Source: Phormidium tenue FACHB-1050 (GTDB lineage: Bacteria; Cyanobacteriota; Cyanobacteriia; Pseudanabaenales; Pseudanabaenaceae). Taken from it: a stretch of DNA of 64,000 nt. How positions within the stretch are numbered: position 1 is the first letter of the stretch; each line of letters opens with the position of its first letter. Below the pieces are notes generated by a model that made no database searches, was not told the origin of the DNA, and saw only the letters and a program-made list of their open reading frames with translations. The stretch lies in NCBI RefSeq assembly GCF_014696925.1, contig NZ_JACJQY010000013.1, forward strand, positions 44,555-108,554, read 5' to 3'. The position numbers were made by a program, and so were the translations under genes. Shown here one piece after another: positions 1 through 7,689 of the stretch.

Positions 1-1
1 C

Positions 2-268
2 GCTTTCTGGAAGTGGCTCAGCCAGCCAAATCATCTCAGAATTATCGATCGCCAACCTGTAGTTAAATTGCACCAATGTGCGATCGCAGGTCAAAGTCAT
101 AATTGTCGAAGCTTTAGCAATAACCTCTATAAAAGAACCAACATGGCGTACACTAATTACCCCTTGCACAGGCGTTAGCGTCTCAAGCCCCTCGATAAAT
201 TCCTTAAATTCAAATTCTTCAGTTGCATTTACGGCTTTGGCAATCTGAGGGATGTATAACTTTTCCAT
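2..268 (-). CDS. DUF177/YceD family protein (partial, N-terminal part)
   Basis: Only the first 89 codons are inside the window; the gene runs off the left edge. The translation begins MEKLYIPQIAKAV and contains CDRTLVQFNYRL, the short Cys/Arg-centred motif I associate with the DUF177 (YceD) family. That family is linked in many bacteria to large-subunit rRNA or L32 accumulation. The ATG at 268 overlaps the stop of the upstream jag gene by one base (TAATG), so the two are probably translationally coupled. It is the last visible gene of the rpmH-rnpA-PH-yidC-jag run. The family call rests on motif memory and is only moderately sure. Confidence 0.7.
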   Translation of the reverse strand, partial: MEKLYIPQIAKAVNATEEFEFKEFIEGLETLTPVQGVISVRHVGSFIEVIAKASTIMTLTCDRTLVQFNYRLAIDNSEMIWLAEPLPES

Positions 269-789
269 TAGCTGTTCACTAACTTAACAATCAAATGACG
301 ATTTGGCTCTCGACCCTGACTATGGGTTTCAATATCTGGAAATTCTTCTAAAAGCTGGTGAATATATCGGCGATCGGCGGACGACAATTGTTTAATAACA
401 AACTCAGTCTGGGTCTCACGCACTTGTTGCACGGCTTGTTCTGCCAAGGACTGCAAATCAGTTAAACGTTTTGACCGATAGCCATTCAATTCAACGGTGT
501 AAAAATTATGATTTTTCTGATCTGTTGTTTCTTCTGCGGGTAGGTGAAGATTTAGCAGAATGCTAGCCAAATATTGTAATGAGTCAAGTACTATGCCATC
601 CCGACCAATCAACCTTTGAATTTGCTGCTCCTGTAGACCACCAGCATTTATCTCTAGCCAATAGTTCTTAGAGCTAACATTAACCTGTTCTGGAGATGCT
701 TCCGCAAGACGAATATCAACCAATGTTGTATAACCCATCAAACCTAAAAGCTCTTGCAGCCAATTTGCACTTGCTGAAGTATCTTCCAT
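268..789 (-). CDS. jag: Jag/KhpB-type KH-R3H RNA-binding protein
   Basis: 173 residues. The central KH-like segment carries the GxxG loop as GRDG (about residues 62-65) in IGRDGIVLDSLQYLASILLN. The C-terminal R3H segment carries R-x3-H as RRYIH (140-144). The order KH then R3H, downstream of yidC, is the classic Jag (SpoIIIJ-associated, KhpB) arrangement. These proteins bind RNA and, in Firmicutes, influence cell elongation and division; the role in cyanobacteria is little known. A hairpin separates it from yidC, so its expression may be partly uncoupled. Its stop overlaps the next start by one base. Confidence 0.88.
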   Translation of the reverse strand: MEDTSASANWLQELLGLMGYTTLVDIRLAEASPEQVNVSSKNYWLEINAGGLQEQQIQRLIGRDGIVLDSLQYLASILLNLHLPAEETTDQKNHNFYTVELNGYRSKRLTDLQSLAEQAVQQVRETQTEFVIKQLSSADRRYIHQLLEEFPDIETHSQGREPNRHLIVKLVNS

Positions 790-837
790 AAACTTTAAAA
801 TTGCCTGATCAAATATCTGTTAAATGTAATTTCAATA

Positions 838-872
838 CTAAATGGGGTGACGCGCCGCGTCACCCCATTTAG
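838..872. terminator. Perfect hairpin between yidC and jag
   Basis: Arms CTAAATGGGGTGACG and CGTCACCCCATTTAG pair perfectly around the loop CGCCG. It begins at the base next to the yidC stop codon. There is no strong T-run, so it may be an attenuator or mRNA 3'-end protector inside the operon rather than a full terminator. Confidence 0.5.
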
Positions 873-2177
873 TTAAGAACCTTTCTTCTTTTTCTTGTTA
901 GAAGAGTTAGGCTCAAAGGGTAAGGCAGACTTAGTAGGACTTTTTGTATCTTTGTCTTTATCATCAACAACAACTGTCTGTTTAGTTTTTGCATCAACAG
1001 TCTTAGTCGGTTCAGATTTACTAGATACGGTAGATTTAGAGTCGGCTTTGGTAGCCTTAGCAGTAGGCGCAGAATTTGCCGAAACCGCAACTAATTTTTG
1101 CAAGTTTTCAGGAAGTGGCTCTTTAGCAACAATAAAGGCTTGTAAAGTCTGGAAAATATTGGCTATCAACATGTAAAGCATTACACCTGATGGCAAGGGG
1201 AAAAACAAAAACATACCAGAGAAAATAATTGGTGTGAGTTTGTTCATTGTGTCCTGTTGCGAAGTCTCAGGAGAGGGATTGCTAGGCTTAGGAGTGGAGC
1301 CACTAGAAATATTTTGGTTGGCATATAGACTGATACCAAAGCCCAAGACCATGATCACAATATCCCAGTTAATGCTGCCATCAGCATTAGTTACACCTGT
1401 CTTGCCAAGAGCCTTGATGAACAAGAAACCTTTATTAGATGCTAATCCAGGTACTGTCGCTTGAACAGTCACATCACCCGCTTGCTTAGCAACTACAGTG
1501 CCATCTTCTAGAACCTCAACTAAGTCCTGACCCTTAGTAACTTTCCACCTCGTAGTTAGCTCTACATCTGGATATTCAGTAGCGAGAGCATTGAAGTCTT
1601 TGCCTTGAGAAGTTTGTAAAACAATCTTGGATTGCTCGCCAATCGCTAAGTTTGTACCGTTTACAGCGGTAGCCAGAACTGGGAAATGCACGCGATCGGC
1701 AAAGTAAACGTTTTGGCTAGGAGAAGTGAAAGGCTGATGCTGAATCTGAGCAGCATTCTCAGGAGTCGCAATCTGAAAGTTAAGAGAATAGTTAATATCC
1801 GCAAAGGGCGATCCTCTGAGGGTTGCAAACAACGCAAACAAGATTGGTAATTGAATTATTGCGGGTAGGCATCCTGACAAAGGATTGCCAAATTCTTTGA
1901 AGTTTGCTGAGTTAACTTTGGCTAGCTCTTCTTGCTGCTTAGCAGGATCACTCTTATAGCGCTCTTGAACTTCTTTGATTCTTTGTTGCATCACAGGGTT
2001 AGCAATTTTCATGCGCCGCATACTGCGAAGCTGATTAGCACTAACAGGGAACAACACAAAACGGACAACCAACGTTAATGCAATAATTGCCAATCCATAG
2101 TTCGGCACGATGCCGTAGAAAAAATCTAGGAAAGGCAACATTATGTTGTTGGAAAGAAAACCTACACCGAAATCCAT
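873..2177 (-). CDS. yidC: Membrane protein insertase YidC/Oxa1 family
   Basis: 434 residues. Inserts membrane proteins, including thylakoid proteins in cyanobacteria, alone or with SecYEG. TM1 (about 25-45, with the conserved Arg in LTLVVRFVLFPVS) is followed by a charged cytoplasmic helical hairpin (50-90). TM2 contains NPLSGCLPAIIQLPILFALF. A lumenal/periplasmic insert of about 130 residues follows, then two TM segments (IMVLGFGISLYANQ and IFSGMFLFFPLPSGVMLYML). The tail is Lys/Ser/Thr-rich and ends in NKKKKKGS, fitting ribosome contact. The insert has a Big2-like stretch (LEDGTVVAKQAGDVTVQATV). It lies downstream of the PH gene in the rpmH operon. Confidence 0.95.
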   Translation of the reverse strand: MDFGVGFLSNNIMLPFLDFFYGIVPNYGLAIIALTLVVRFVLFPVSANQLRSMRRMKIANPVMQQRIKEVQERYKSDPAKQQEELAKVNSANFKEFGNPLSGCLPAIIQLPILFALFATLRGSPFADINYSLNFQIATPENAAQIQHQPFTSPSQNVYFADRVHFPVLATAVNGTNLAIGEQSKIVLQTSQGKDFNALATEYPDVELTTRWKVTKGQDLVEVLEDGTVVAKQAGDVTVQATVPGLASNKGFLFIKALGKTGVTNADGSINWDIVIMVLGFGISLYANQNISSGSTPKPSNPSPETSQQDTMNKLTPIIFSGMFLFFPLPSGVMLYMLIANIFQTLQAFIVAKEPLPENLQKLVAVSANSAPTAKATKADSKSTVSSKSEPTKTVDAKTKQTVVVDDKDKDTKSPTKSALPFEPNSSNKKKKKGS

Positions 2178-2280
2178 TTTCTACTTTACTGTTGGGTTTG
2201 CATCCGAATGATAACGAATATCACTCATGAAAATTAAGATCGCCCAAGATTCTAGTCTTCAAGAACGATCTTTAAATATT

Positions 2281-2679
2281 TTAGGCTTTGCCGCCGATCG
2301 CGCCACTTATGTCTTGCGCTTTGAGGCTTAGCTTCGATTCGATATATTCGTATGTTTCGCGAAATTTAGGCAAAGACTTGAGTTCAAGGCGAGAACCATC
2401 TTTGAGGGTAAGTACCATGTCTCCCCAGCTACCCAAACCACGAGGGACGGTGACAATCTTGGCAATTTCCGCATACACAATGTCTGTGCGGGTCTGACCT
2501 CGCCAACCACCTGTGACGGTAATGCGTCGGTTGGTAATGCGATACCTTACCCACAATGCTCTTGCGATCGCGGCAACGCCAAATGGGATTGTGATCACAA
2601 AAATACTCATCAGCAAACTAATAATCAGATCGCCAATGTGAGGTGCGCCTTCATAATAAACTTCCTCATTAATTGCCAT
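2281..2679 (-). CDS. PH domain (bPH2-type) membrane protein
   Basis: 132 residues. An N-terminal hydrophobic hairpin (about residues 16-45, LIISLLMSIFVITIPFGVAA) precedes a bacterial PH-like domain with the typical YRITNRRITVTGG segment. The ITNRRI pattern is the hallmark of bPH2/YdbT-type domains. Function is unknown; orthologs sit between rnpA and yidC in many cyanobacteria, which suggests a link to membrane protein biogenesis. Its start overlaps the end of rnpA by 11 bases, implying translational coupling. Confidence 0.82.
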   Translation of the reverse strand: MAINEEVYYEGAPHIGDLIISLLMSIFVITIPFGVAAIARALWVRYRITNRRITVTGGWRGQTRTDIVYAEIAKIVTVPRGLGSWGDMVLTLKDGSRLELKSLPKFRETYEYIESKLSLKAQDISGAIGGKA

Positions 2680-3019
2680 GCAAAACCTTCGCCTTTGCTA
2701 ATAAATTCCTTAGGTCGTCCCAAAGTTCTTGATAACTTGGCTTGCTTGTAACAGTAGTGACTGTTACAACTATTTGCAATCCATGCTTCAATTGTGACAG
2801 AAGTTGACGAAAAATGGCGCGAAGTTGACGCTTAAATCGATTACGGGTTACCGCCAACTTGCTGACTTTTTTACTTACAACTATGCCTATCCTGATAAAG
2901 GGATCATTGCTATCAAAAAGAATTCGCAAGCTTAAGTAAGTGCCTCTGTAGCGATCGCCTTTGGCATATACTTTTGCGAAGTCTTCGCGCCGCCGTAGAC
3001 GGTTTTGGTTAGGAAGCAC
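2669..3019 (-). CDS. rnpA: Ribonuclease P protein component
   Basis: 116 residues, the usual length. The protein subunit of RNase P helps the catalytic RNA process pre-tRNA 5' ends. The family signature is present as KKVSKLAVTRNRFKRQLRA, including the RNR/FKR basic helix. The N-terminus, LRRREDFAKVYAKG, is also typical. It lies just downstream of rpmH, as in most bacteria, and overlaps the PH-domain gene. Confidence 0.96.
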   Translation of the reverse strand: MLPNQNRLRRREDFAKVYAKGDRYRGTYLSLRILFDSNDPFIRIGIVVSKKVSKLAVTRNRFKRQLRAIFRQLLSQLKHGLQIVVTVTTVTSKPSYQELWDDLRNLLAKAKVLHGN

Positions 3020-3095
3020 TAGAGATTAACAATTGCAAATCAAGTACAAATAATGATTGTGAATTAAATCTATTAATAGCTGATCTTATGGCAGC

Positions 3096-3236
3096 TTATA
3101 CAGTTGTGAGGCGAACCCGACCTCTGCTACGACGAGCTTTGATTACACGGCGACCTGTAGGAGTTTCCATTCTGGCGCGAAATCCAGAGGTGCGCTTCTT
3201 TTTGCGGACACTACCGCGTAGGGTACGTTTTGTCAT
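3096..3236 (-). CDS. rpmH: 50S ribosomal protein L34
   Basis: A 46-codon gene found by reading the minus strand. It starts [20 protein letters not shown] and ends in VRLTTV. The Arg/Lys-rich composition and the [16 protein letters not shown] block are diagnostic of L34. It is the first gene of the rpmH-rnpA-PH-yidC-jag-DUF177 cluster. Confidence 0.97.
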   Translation of the reverse strand: MTKRTLRGSVRKKKRTSGFRARMETPTGRRVIKARRSRGRVRLTTV

Positions 3237-3283
3237 AACCGTTACTTACTTATTTAGTTTCAAAAGATGTCATTTTTTCACAG

Positions 3284-3325
3284 GCTTCCCAGTATAACAC
3301 CTGTGTTTAGCCTATGTACAGTTTT
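3284..3325 (-). promoter_or_regulatory. Putative extended -10 promoter for the rpmH operon
   Basis: On the minus strand TATACT (complement of 3291-3296) is preceded by TGT, giving an extended -10 element about 50 bases upstream of the rpmH ATG. No good -35 box is visible at 17 bases. Position and match to sigma-70 consensus are the only evidence. Confidence 0.35.
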
Positions 3326-3361
3326 ACCAACAAGGCAGAGCAATTAATTATAAAAAGTAAA

Positions 3362-3382
3362 GAGAGCGCTCAGCGCTCCCCT
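3362..3382. terminator. Short GC-rich hairpin between rpmH promoter region and sigA
   Basis: GAGAGCG and CGCTCCC-type arms flank CTCAG. It sits next to the dispersed repeat at 3384-3486 and may add to termination of sigA transcription. Confidence 0.35.
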
Positions 3383-3383
3383 T

Positions 3384-3486
3384 ATACCAAAGCACAAAAT
3401 GGCTACGCCATTTTGTGCTTTTAAAACCCTTACTGGGTTTGGTTTTCAATTCACAAAAGTGTTGCAACACTTTCGTGAATTGGTAT
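3384..3486. repeat. Dispersed 103-bp three-hairpin element, copy 1
   Basis: Bounded by ATACCAA and TTGGTAT. It contains hairpin 1 (AGCACAAAATGG / CCATTTTGTGCT around CTACG), a small central AACCC-TTACT-GGGTT hairpin, and hairpin 2 (GTGTTG / CAACAC with AATTCAC-type outer arms). Other copies: 9123-9225, 28846-28946 (diverged), 38524-38626, 46888-46989, 61417-61518. It begins seven bases after the sigA stop codon on the minus strand, so it probably also serves as a 3' end for sigA mRNA. Confidence 0.75.
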
Positions 3487-3493
3487 TACTTTT

Positions 3494-4681
3494 TTAACGA
3501 ATGTACTCTTTTAAAACGCTATTGCGATTAGGGTGACGCAATTTGCGGAGAGCCTTAGCTTCGATTTGGCGGATGCGTTCGCGAGTAACATTGAAGATTT
3601 GTCCAATTTCTTCGAGGGTCTTCATGCGACCGTCATCAAGTCCGTAACGTAAACGTAAGACATCGCGTTCTCTGGGGCTAAGGGTTCCCAATACGCTTTC
3701 AAGATCTTCACGCAAAAGGCTCTTAGCAACTTGATCGTCAGGAGTTTCACCCTCGGACTCGATAAAGTCACCAAGGCGGGAGTCTTCTTCTTTACCGATT
3801 GGTGTTTCCAGAGAGATCGGCAACTGAGCTGATTTGGCAATAAACCGTAGTTTTTCAATCGTCATCTCCATGCGGGTGGCGATTTCCTCTTCGGTTGGCT
3901 TGCGCCCCATTTCTTGAGAAAGTAACTTGGTTGTTTTCTTAATCCGTGAAATGGTTTCGTAAAGGTGAACAGGGAGACGAATAGTACGAGACTGATCGGC
4001 GATCGCACGGGTAATCGCCTGACGAATCCACCATGTCGCATAGGTCGAGAACTTATAACCTTTTTCATGGTCAAATTTCTCGGCGGCACGGATTAAGCCT
4101 AAACTGCCCTCTTGGATTAAATCTTGGAAAGACAATCCACGATTCATGTACTTTTTGGCGATCGATACCACAAGTCTCAGGTTGGACTGCACCATTTTGT
4201 CTTTAGCACGGCGACCAGAGTGGAGACGTTTGCGAAACTCTCCGAGGGGCATCCCCATTTTGATAGCCCAGTCTGGTTCCCTGACATCATCAGGATGGCA
4301 GTCAACTTCAGTAGCTAATTCTTCACGCTTTAGCTCTAGTTCAAGCAGATCGGCAATTTTTCTAGCTAGCTCAATTTCTTCATCGGCTCTAAGTAGACGA
4401 ATACGACCGATTTCTTGGAGATACAGGCGAATTGAGTCTTCGGTAAAATGCTTTTTCTTAGTCTGGCTAGCTCGTTTTTTAGTCCCCCTTGCCTTGCCAG
4501 CTTTGTCAGGGTCATCGTCAGAGTCAGCGTCTTCATCTGAGTCATCAATTAAATCGTCCTTTTCGAGTTCGATATCATCATCTAGGTCTTCAAGGTCTTC
4601 TTCAATTTCTTCGAGATTTCCGCCAAGTTTGCCAACAGGCAACTTGATTTCAATAGGTAGGTCGATGGCTGTTTTGCTCAT
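3494..4681 (-). CDS. sigA: RNA polymerase principal sigma factor SigA (group 1)
   Basis: 395 residues. Regions in order: an acidic N-terminal segment (about 25-60, nearly all Asp/Glu); region 1.2 with [17 protein letters not shown]; region 2 with [20 protein letters not shown], then [18 protein letters not shown] and the -10 recognition helix [14 protein letters not shown]; region 3; and region 4.2 ending in [20 protein letters not shown]. Region completeness and the conserved -10 and -35 helices mark it as the housekeeping factor rather than a group 2 paralogue. It is monocistronic. A 318-base upstream gap presumably holds its promoters. Confidence 0.94.
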   Translation of the reverse strand: MSKTAIDLPIEIKLPVGKLGGNLEEIEEDLEDLDDDIELEKDDLIDDSDEDADSDDDPDKAGKARGTKKRASQTKKKHFTEDSIRLYLQEIGRIRLLRADEEIELARKIADLLELELKREELATEVDCHPDDVREPDWAIKMGMPLGEFRKRLHSGRRAKDKMVQSNLRLVVSIAKKYMNRGLSFQDLIQEGSLGLIRAAEKFDHEKGYKFSTYATWWIRQAITRAIADQSRTIRLPVHLYETISRIKKTTKLLSQEMGRKPTEEEIATRMEMTIEKLRFIAKSAQLPISLETPIGKEEDSRLGDFIESEGETPDDQVAKSLLREDLESVLGTLSPRERDVLRLRYGLDDGRMKTLEEIGQIFNVTRERIRQIEAKALRKLRHPNRNSVLKEYIR

Positions 4682-5006
4682 GCCAGATTCCTCAGATCCG
4701 TACTGTCTAAAACTTTGTGCTACGGGGAATTACACCTAGATGATTGTAGCTTGCCAAATATAAAAATGGTGGTTTTGGCTACTTAGAATTATTAAAAACC
4801 TATCTAAGGGGTAATTTACAATTCGTGAATTCAGTCAATGCGGTGTAATTCCTACTTATATATTTATAGTCTAACGATGGTAAACCCAACTATAAAAATT
4901 TTTTGGCAAAAGAATTTTGAAAACTATTAACGCGATCGCCAAAAATATCTTCAAAAAATAGAGCCGTTTAGCAGATACATTTATTAAGTATTATTAATTT
5001 TTGATT
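4682..5006. other. Intergenic region, divergent promoters expected
   Basis: AT-rich gap between the divergently oriented sigA and DUF2854 genes. I see no ORF, RNA gene or long repeat in it. It probably carries promoters for both genes, but no box stands out enough to place one. Confidence 0.4.
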
Positions 5007-5591
5007 ATGCTTAAGCTTAATAAAATATCTCTAGCCTCAGTCGGTTTATATGTTGGCGGAATTCTTTTTGTAGTAGGATTTTGGGCTTATGCAAAGGGTA
5101 ATTCGACTTTGAATTTAGTCGGATTTTTCTATGGGTTTCCCATCTTATTGGGAGGATTTGCATTTAAATCTTCAGAAGTAACACCAACCCCTGTGATAGT
5201 TCCTGAAACTGAGGCGGTTTTGGCTTTGCGTAAGTTACAAGAAACTCCAACCCAAAAGCAGTTACGCAAGGATGTGACTCGCTATCGCTATGGGATTAAG
5301 GCTCACTTGGATGAAATCCTAGAAAAAGTGGGGATGAGTCCTACGGATGAGGAGCGCCCTATCCTAGTTGGCATCTATGAAGAAATTTCTCAAGCTGAAG
5401 AAACGAAAGGAGCCTATAGCTTAGTTTTACGATTCCGATCGCCTTTGATGGGTTTTGAGGCTTGGCAACAAAAACAAGATAAATTAACGCGATTTTTTGG
5501 TCCTGGGATATTAGCTATTGTCACAGAATTAGAAGATAAGCAAGTTGATTTACGCTTGATTTCAGAAACCTCTGCGGTAGTTAGTGGTTAG
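5007..5591 (+). CDS. DUF2854 membrane protein
   Basis: 194 residues from the ATG at 5007; a TTG two codons earlier is an unlikely alternative. Two hydrophobic segments near the N-terminus (about 7-27 and 35-52, LNLVGFFYGFPILLGGFAF) are followed by a soluble domain of about 140 residues containing ALRKLQETPTQKQLRKDVTR and YRYGIKAHLDEILEKVG. This fits the DUF2854 family, shared by cyanobacteria and plant plastids. Function is unknown; the topology suggests an integral thylakoid or plasma-membrane protein. It is monocistronic and followed by a very long hairpin. Confidence 0.72.
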   Translation: MLKLNKISLASVGLYVGGILFVVGFWAYAKGNSTLNLVGFFYGFPILLGGFAFKSSEVTPTPVIVPETEAVLALRKLQETPTQKQLRKDVTRYRYGIKAHLDEILEKVGMSPTDEERPILVGIYEEISQAEETKGAYSLVLRFRSPLMGFEAWQQKQDKLTRFFGPGILAIVTELEDKQVDLRLISETSAVVSG

Positions 5592-5619
5592 TAAGTGGAT
5601 GAACATAAATAATTACAAA

Positions 5620-5670
5620 CCCAAACCCGTAAAGTTATGCCCCGAAGGGGCATAACTTTACGGGTTTGGG
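5620..5670. terminator. 24-bp perfect hairpin after the DUF2854 gene
   Basis: Arms beginning CCCAAACCCGTAAAGTTATG pair over 24 bases around a GAA loop. Related hairpins with the same TAAAGTT...AACTTTA core but changed and still paired outer bases occur at 29646-29694 and 43638-43685. Confidence 0.6.
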
Positions 5671-5715
5671 TAATTTATTTTGTACAAGTACTTAAATTAG
5701 GAATAGGACTAGTTA

Positions 5716-6294
5716 GTGGCTTTAGTTTCTTTAGCAGCTTTGGTGGCGGGTGCAAGATCTGGAAAGTTAGTTAGTTTTCCCACGGATACTGTGCCTGCTT
5801 TGGCAGTGCGTCCTGATCGCAGTGCCGATATTTTTACGCTCAAACAGCGATCGTCTGATAAACCGCTAATTTTGATGGCGGCGAGTTGGCAAGAATTTCT
5901 ACCATTTTTAGATACAAGTCATCCTGCGCTGAAAACTTGGGAACAAGTGGCGCAGAAATATTTTGCGGGAGCTGTGACTCTGGTTTTACCTGCTAGCGAT
6001 CGCGGCTGTAAGTTAAATCAAGGTTTTAAAACTTTGGGTGTGCGAATTCCCGATAGCAAAATGGCGATCGCCATTTTGCAGCAAACAGGAGCAATGCTAA
6101 CCACAAGTGCCAACAAAAGTAATCAGCCGCCATACCGTAGAATGCTCGAAATTCATGAGGCTTTCCCCTCAGTAATTACCCTAGGCGATGGAATAGATAT
6201 TACTGAGCAGTTAGGTAGTGGATTGCCATCCACCGTAGTGGAGTGGACTATGGAGGGTTGGTTGGTGCGTCGCCAAGGTGCTGTCAATTTTTAG
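5716..6294 (+). CDS. Sua5/YciO/YrdC family threonylcarbamoyl-AMP synthase
   Basis: 192 residues, GTG start. Enzymes of this family make L-threonylcarbamoyladenylate from Thr, bicarbonate and ATP for the t6A modification of ANN-decoding tRNAs. The fold-defining nucleotide-binding motifs are visible: FPTDTVPALAVRPD, KQRSSDKPLILM (the KxR...S-x-K type), GAVTLVLPAS and TTSANKSNQPP. Length matches the short TsaC type without the Sua5 C-terminal domain. Cyanobacteria often carry two members, so whether this is the essential one is unclear. Confidence 0.82.
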   Translation: MALVSLAALVAGARSGKLVSFPTDTVPALAVRPDRSADIFTLKQRSSDKPLILMAASWQEFLPFLDTSHPALKTWEQVAQKYFAGAVTLVLPASDRGCKLNQGFKTLGVRIPDSKMAIAILQQTGAMLTTSANKSNQPPYRRMLEIHEAFPSVITLGDGIDITEQLGSGLPSTVVEWTMEGWLVRRQGAVNF

Positions 6295-6327
6295 ATCAAA
6301 AAGGGCGCTTTGCGCCCTTTTTGATCT
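6293..6327. terminator. Bidirectional terminator between convergent genes
   Basis: AGATCAAAAAGGGCG and CGCCCTTTTTGATCT pair perfectly around CTTTG, with A/T tracts on both sides, between a plus gene ending at 6294 and a minus gene ending at 6330. The outer arm includes the stop codon of the plus-strand gene. Confidence 0.8.
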
Positions 6328-6329
6328 GT

Positions 6330-7649
6330 TTAGATTGTTTGCCAATCTCGTGAGAATTGCTCTAGGTTAGCGGTGGTTAGCTCTTTTTCTAGCCATTGTA
6401 AAGCTGTTACTTGGCTGGGAAATTTCTGACTGTCGTAGTCTTGAAACACATCCAGCAAAGAAATAGCGACAGCCGTTTGTTCTGAGGCTAATGACCAACG
6501 CTGAAAGAACTGTTGCATGGTCTGGATGGGGATAGAGGCTTGAAGATTTTCTAATGCAGTAACTTGATTTGCCTCGCGTTTATAAACTTTTACAGCGTCG
6601 GTAAGGTTAATCAGTTGAAGCTGAGACGTGGGCGCTGGAGTTGGACTAGGTTGTGGGGTAAATGGGGTAGTTGTGGTTGACCCTATACCTGCATTAAGGT
6701 TTGACCAATCTTGGCGAAACTGAGTGAGTGATTGTGGCAAGAGTTGGCTTTGTAACCATTGCAGGGCAAGATTTTGATTGAGCATTTGAGCGCTGTTGTA
6801 ACCACCTAATGCATCCTGCAAAGATGTTGCTGTCGTTGCTTGCCCCGATGCGATTTGCCAACGCTGAAAAAATTGCTGCAATATTTCTGGAGCAATACCT
6901 GCTTGTAAATTATTAAGCGCAGCAGTTTGATTGGGTAATCTAGCGCGGCTATAACTATTCGCCGCGTCAACGAGACTAATCGCACTCGCGGTTGGAATTG
7001 ACGTTGCAGGCTCAGGACTAGTAGCAACAGGAGGACTAGTAGTGGTACTACCAGTCGGGGTTCCAGTAGTTGCTGTTCCAGTAGTTGCTGTTCCAGTTGA
7101 TGTAGGAACAAAAATTGAAGGTGTGGGTGTGGCAGAGGGCGCGGGAGTTGTCGGTGTAGGTGATGGGCGGACAATCTCCACAAAGGTAACTGGTGGCGTG
7201 GCATCGGCGATCGCAGGTGCTTGCAGCTTTTTCCATGTTTGCTCTCCCACTTTGCCATCGACAGTTAAGCCATTGGCGCGTTGAAAAGCCGCGATCGCAT
7301 CCCTTGTCCCCATACCAAAATCTCCGTCAATGCGACCTTGGTAATAGCCCTTATCTTTGAGTAATTGCTGTGCTTGGGCAACTGCTGAGCCTTTGGAGCC
7401 TGATAATAATGTTGGCAATCCTTGAGATGAAGCCGTCGGTACAACCGCACGCAGCTTAGCCCAACTTGAACTACCAACAATGCCATCGGTCACTAATCCA
7501 TTCACTTTTTGAAATTTTAGAACAGCATTTGTAGTACCAGCGCCAAAATCGCCATCAATTTTGCCAGTATAAAATCCCTTGCTTTGGAGAAGTTGCTGCA
7601 ACTCAGACACAGCACTACCCTTACTACCTTGTCTTAATATCGAGTCCAT
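6330..7649 (-). CDS. Protein with two peptidoglycan-binding domains and four C-terminal helical repeats
   Basis: 439 residues. Two PG_binding_1 domains occupy about 8-66 and 84-142; each has the YxGxIDGDFGxGT motif (YTGKIDGDFGAGT; YQGRIDGDFGMGT). A Pro/Thr/Ser linker (about 150-220) follows. The C-terminal half is four degenerate repeats of about 45-50 residues built on a pattern like SLVDAANSYSRAR...LNNLQ...QFFQRW. No catalytic domain is recognisable. No classical signal peptide is visible at the chosen ATG, so the export route is unclear. Probably a cell-wall-associated structural protein. It neighbours another exported-type protein at 7690. Confidence 0.75.
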   Translation of the reverse strand: MDSILRQGSKGSAVSELQQLLQSKGFYTGKIDGDFGAGTTNAVLKFQKVNGLVTDGIVGSSSWAKLRAVVPTASSQGLPTLLSGSKGSAVAQAQQLLKDKGYYQGRIDGDFGMGTRDAIAAFQRANGLTVDGKVGEQTWKKLQAPAIADATPPVTFVEIVRPSPTPTTPAPSATPTPSIFVPTSTGTATTGTATTGTPTGSTTTSPPVATSPEPATSIPTASAISLVDAANSYSRARLPNQTAALNNLQAGIAPEILQQFFQRWQIASGQATTATSLQDALGGYNSAQMLNQNLALQWLQSQLLPQSLTQFRQDWSNLNAGIGSTTTTPFTPQPSPTPAPTSQLQLINLTDAVKVYKREANQVTALENLQASIPIQTMQQFFQRWSLASEQTAVAISLLDVFQDYDSQKFPSQVTALQWLEKELTTANLEQFSRDWQTI

Positions 7650-7689
7650 AATTAGCCCAGTGTTTTATAGTTCTTAATTGGCTCAAAAT

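Noticed and set aside
3088..3297. Plus-strand ORF of 69 codons over rpmH
   Set aside because: It is the antisense shadow of L34, which is unmistakable on the minus strand.
4146..4739. Plus-strand ORF of 197 codons over sigA
   Set aside because: Ser-rich antisense shadow of the acidic SigA region; no RBS and no known family.
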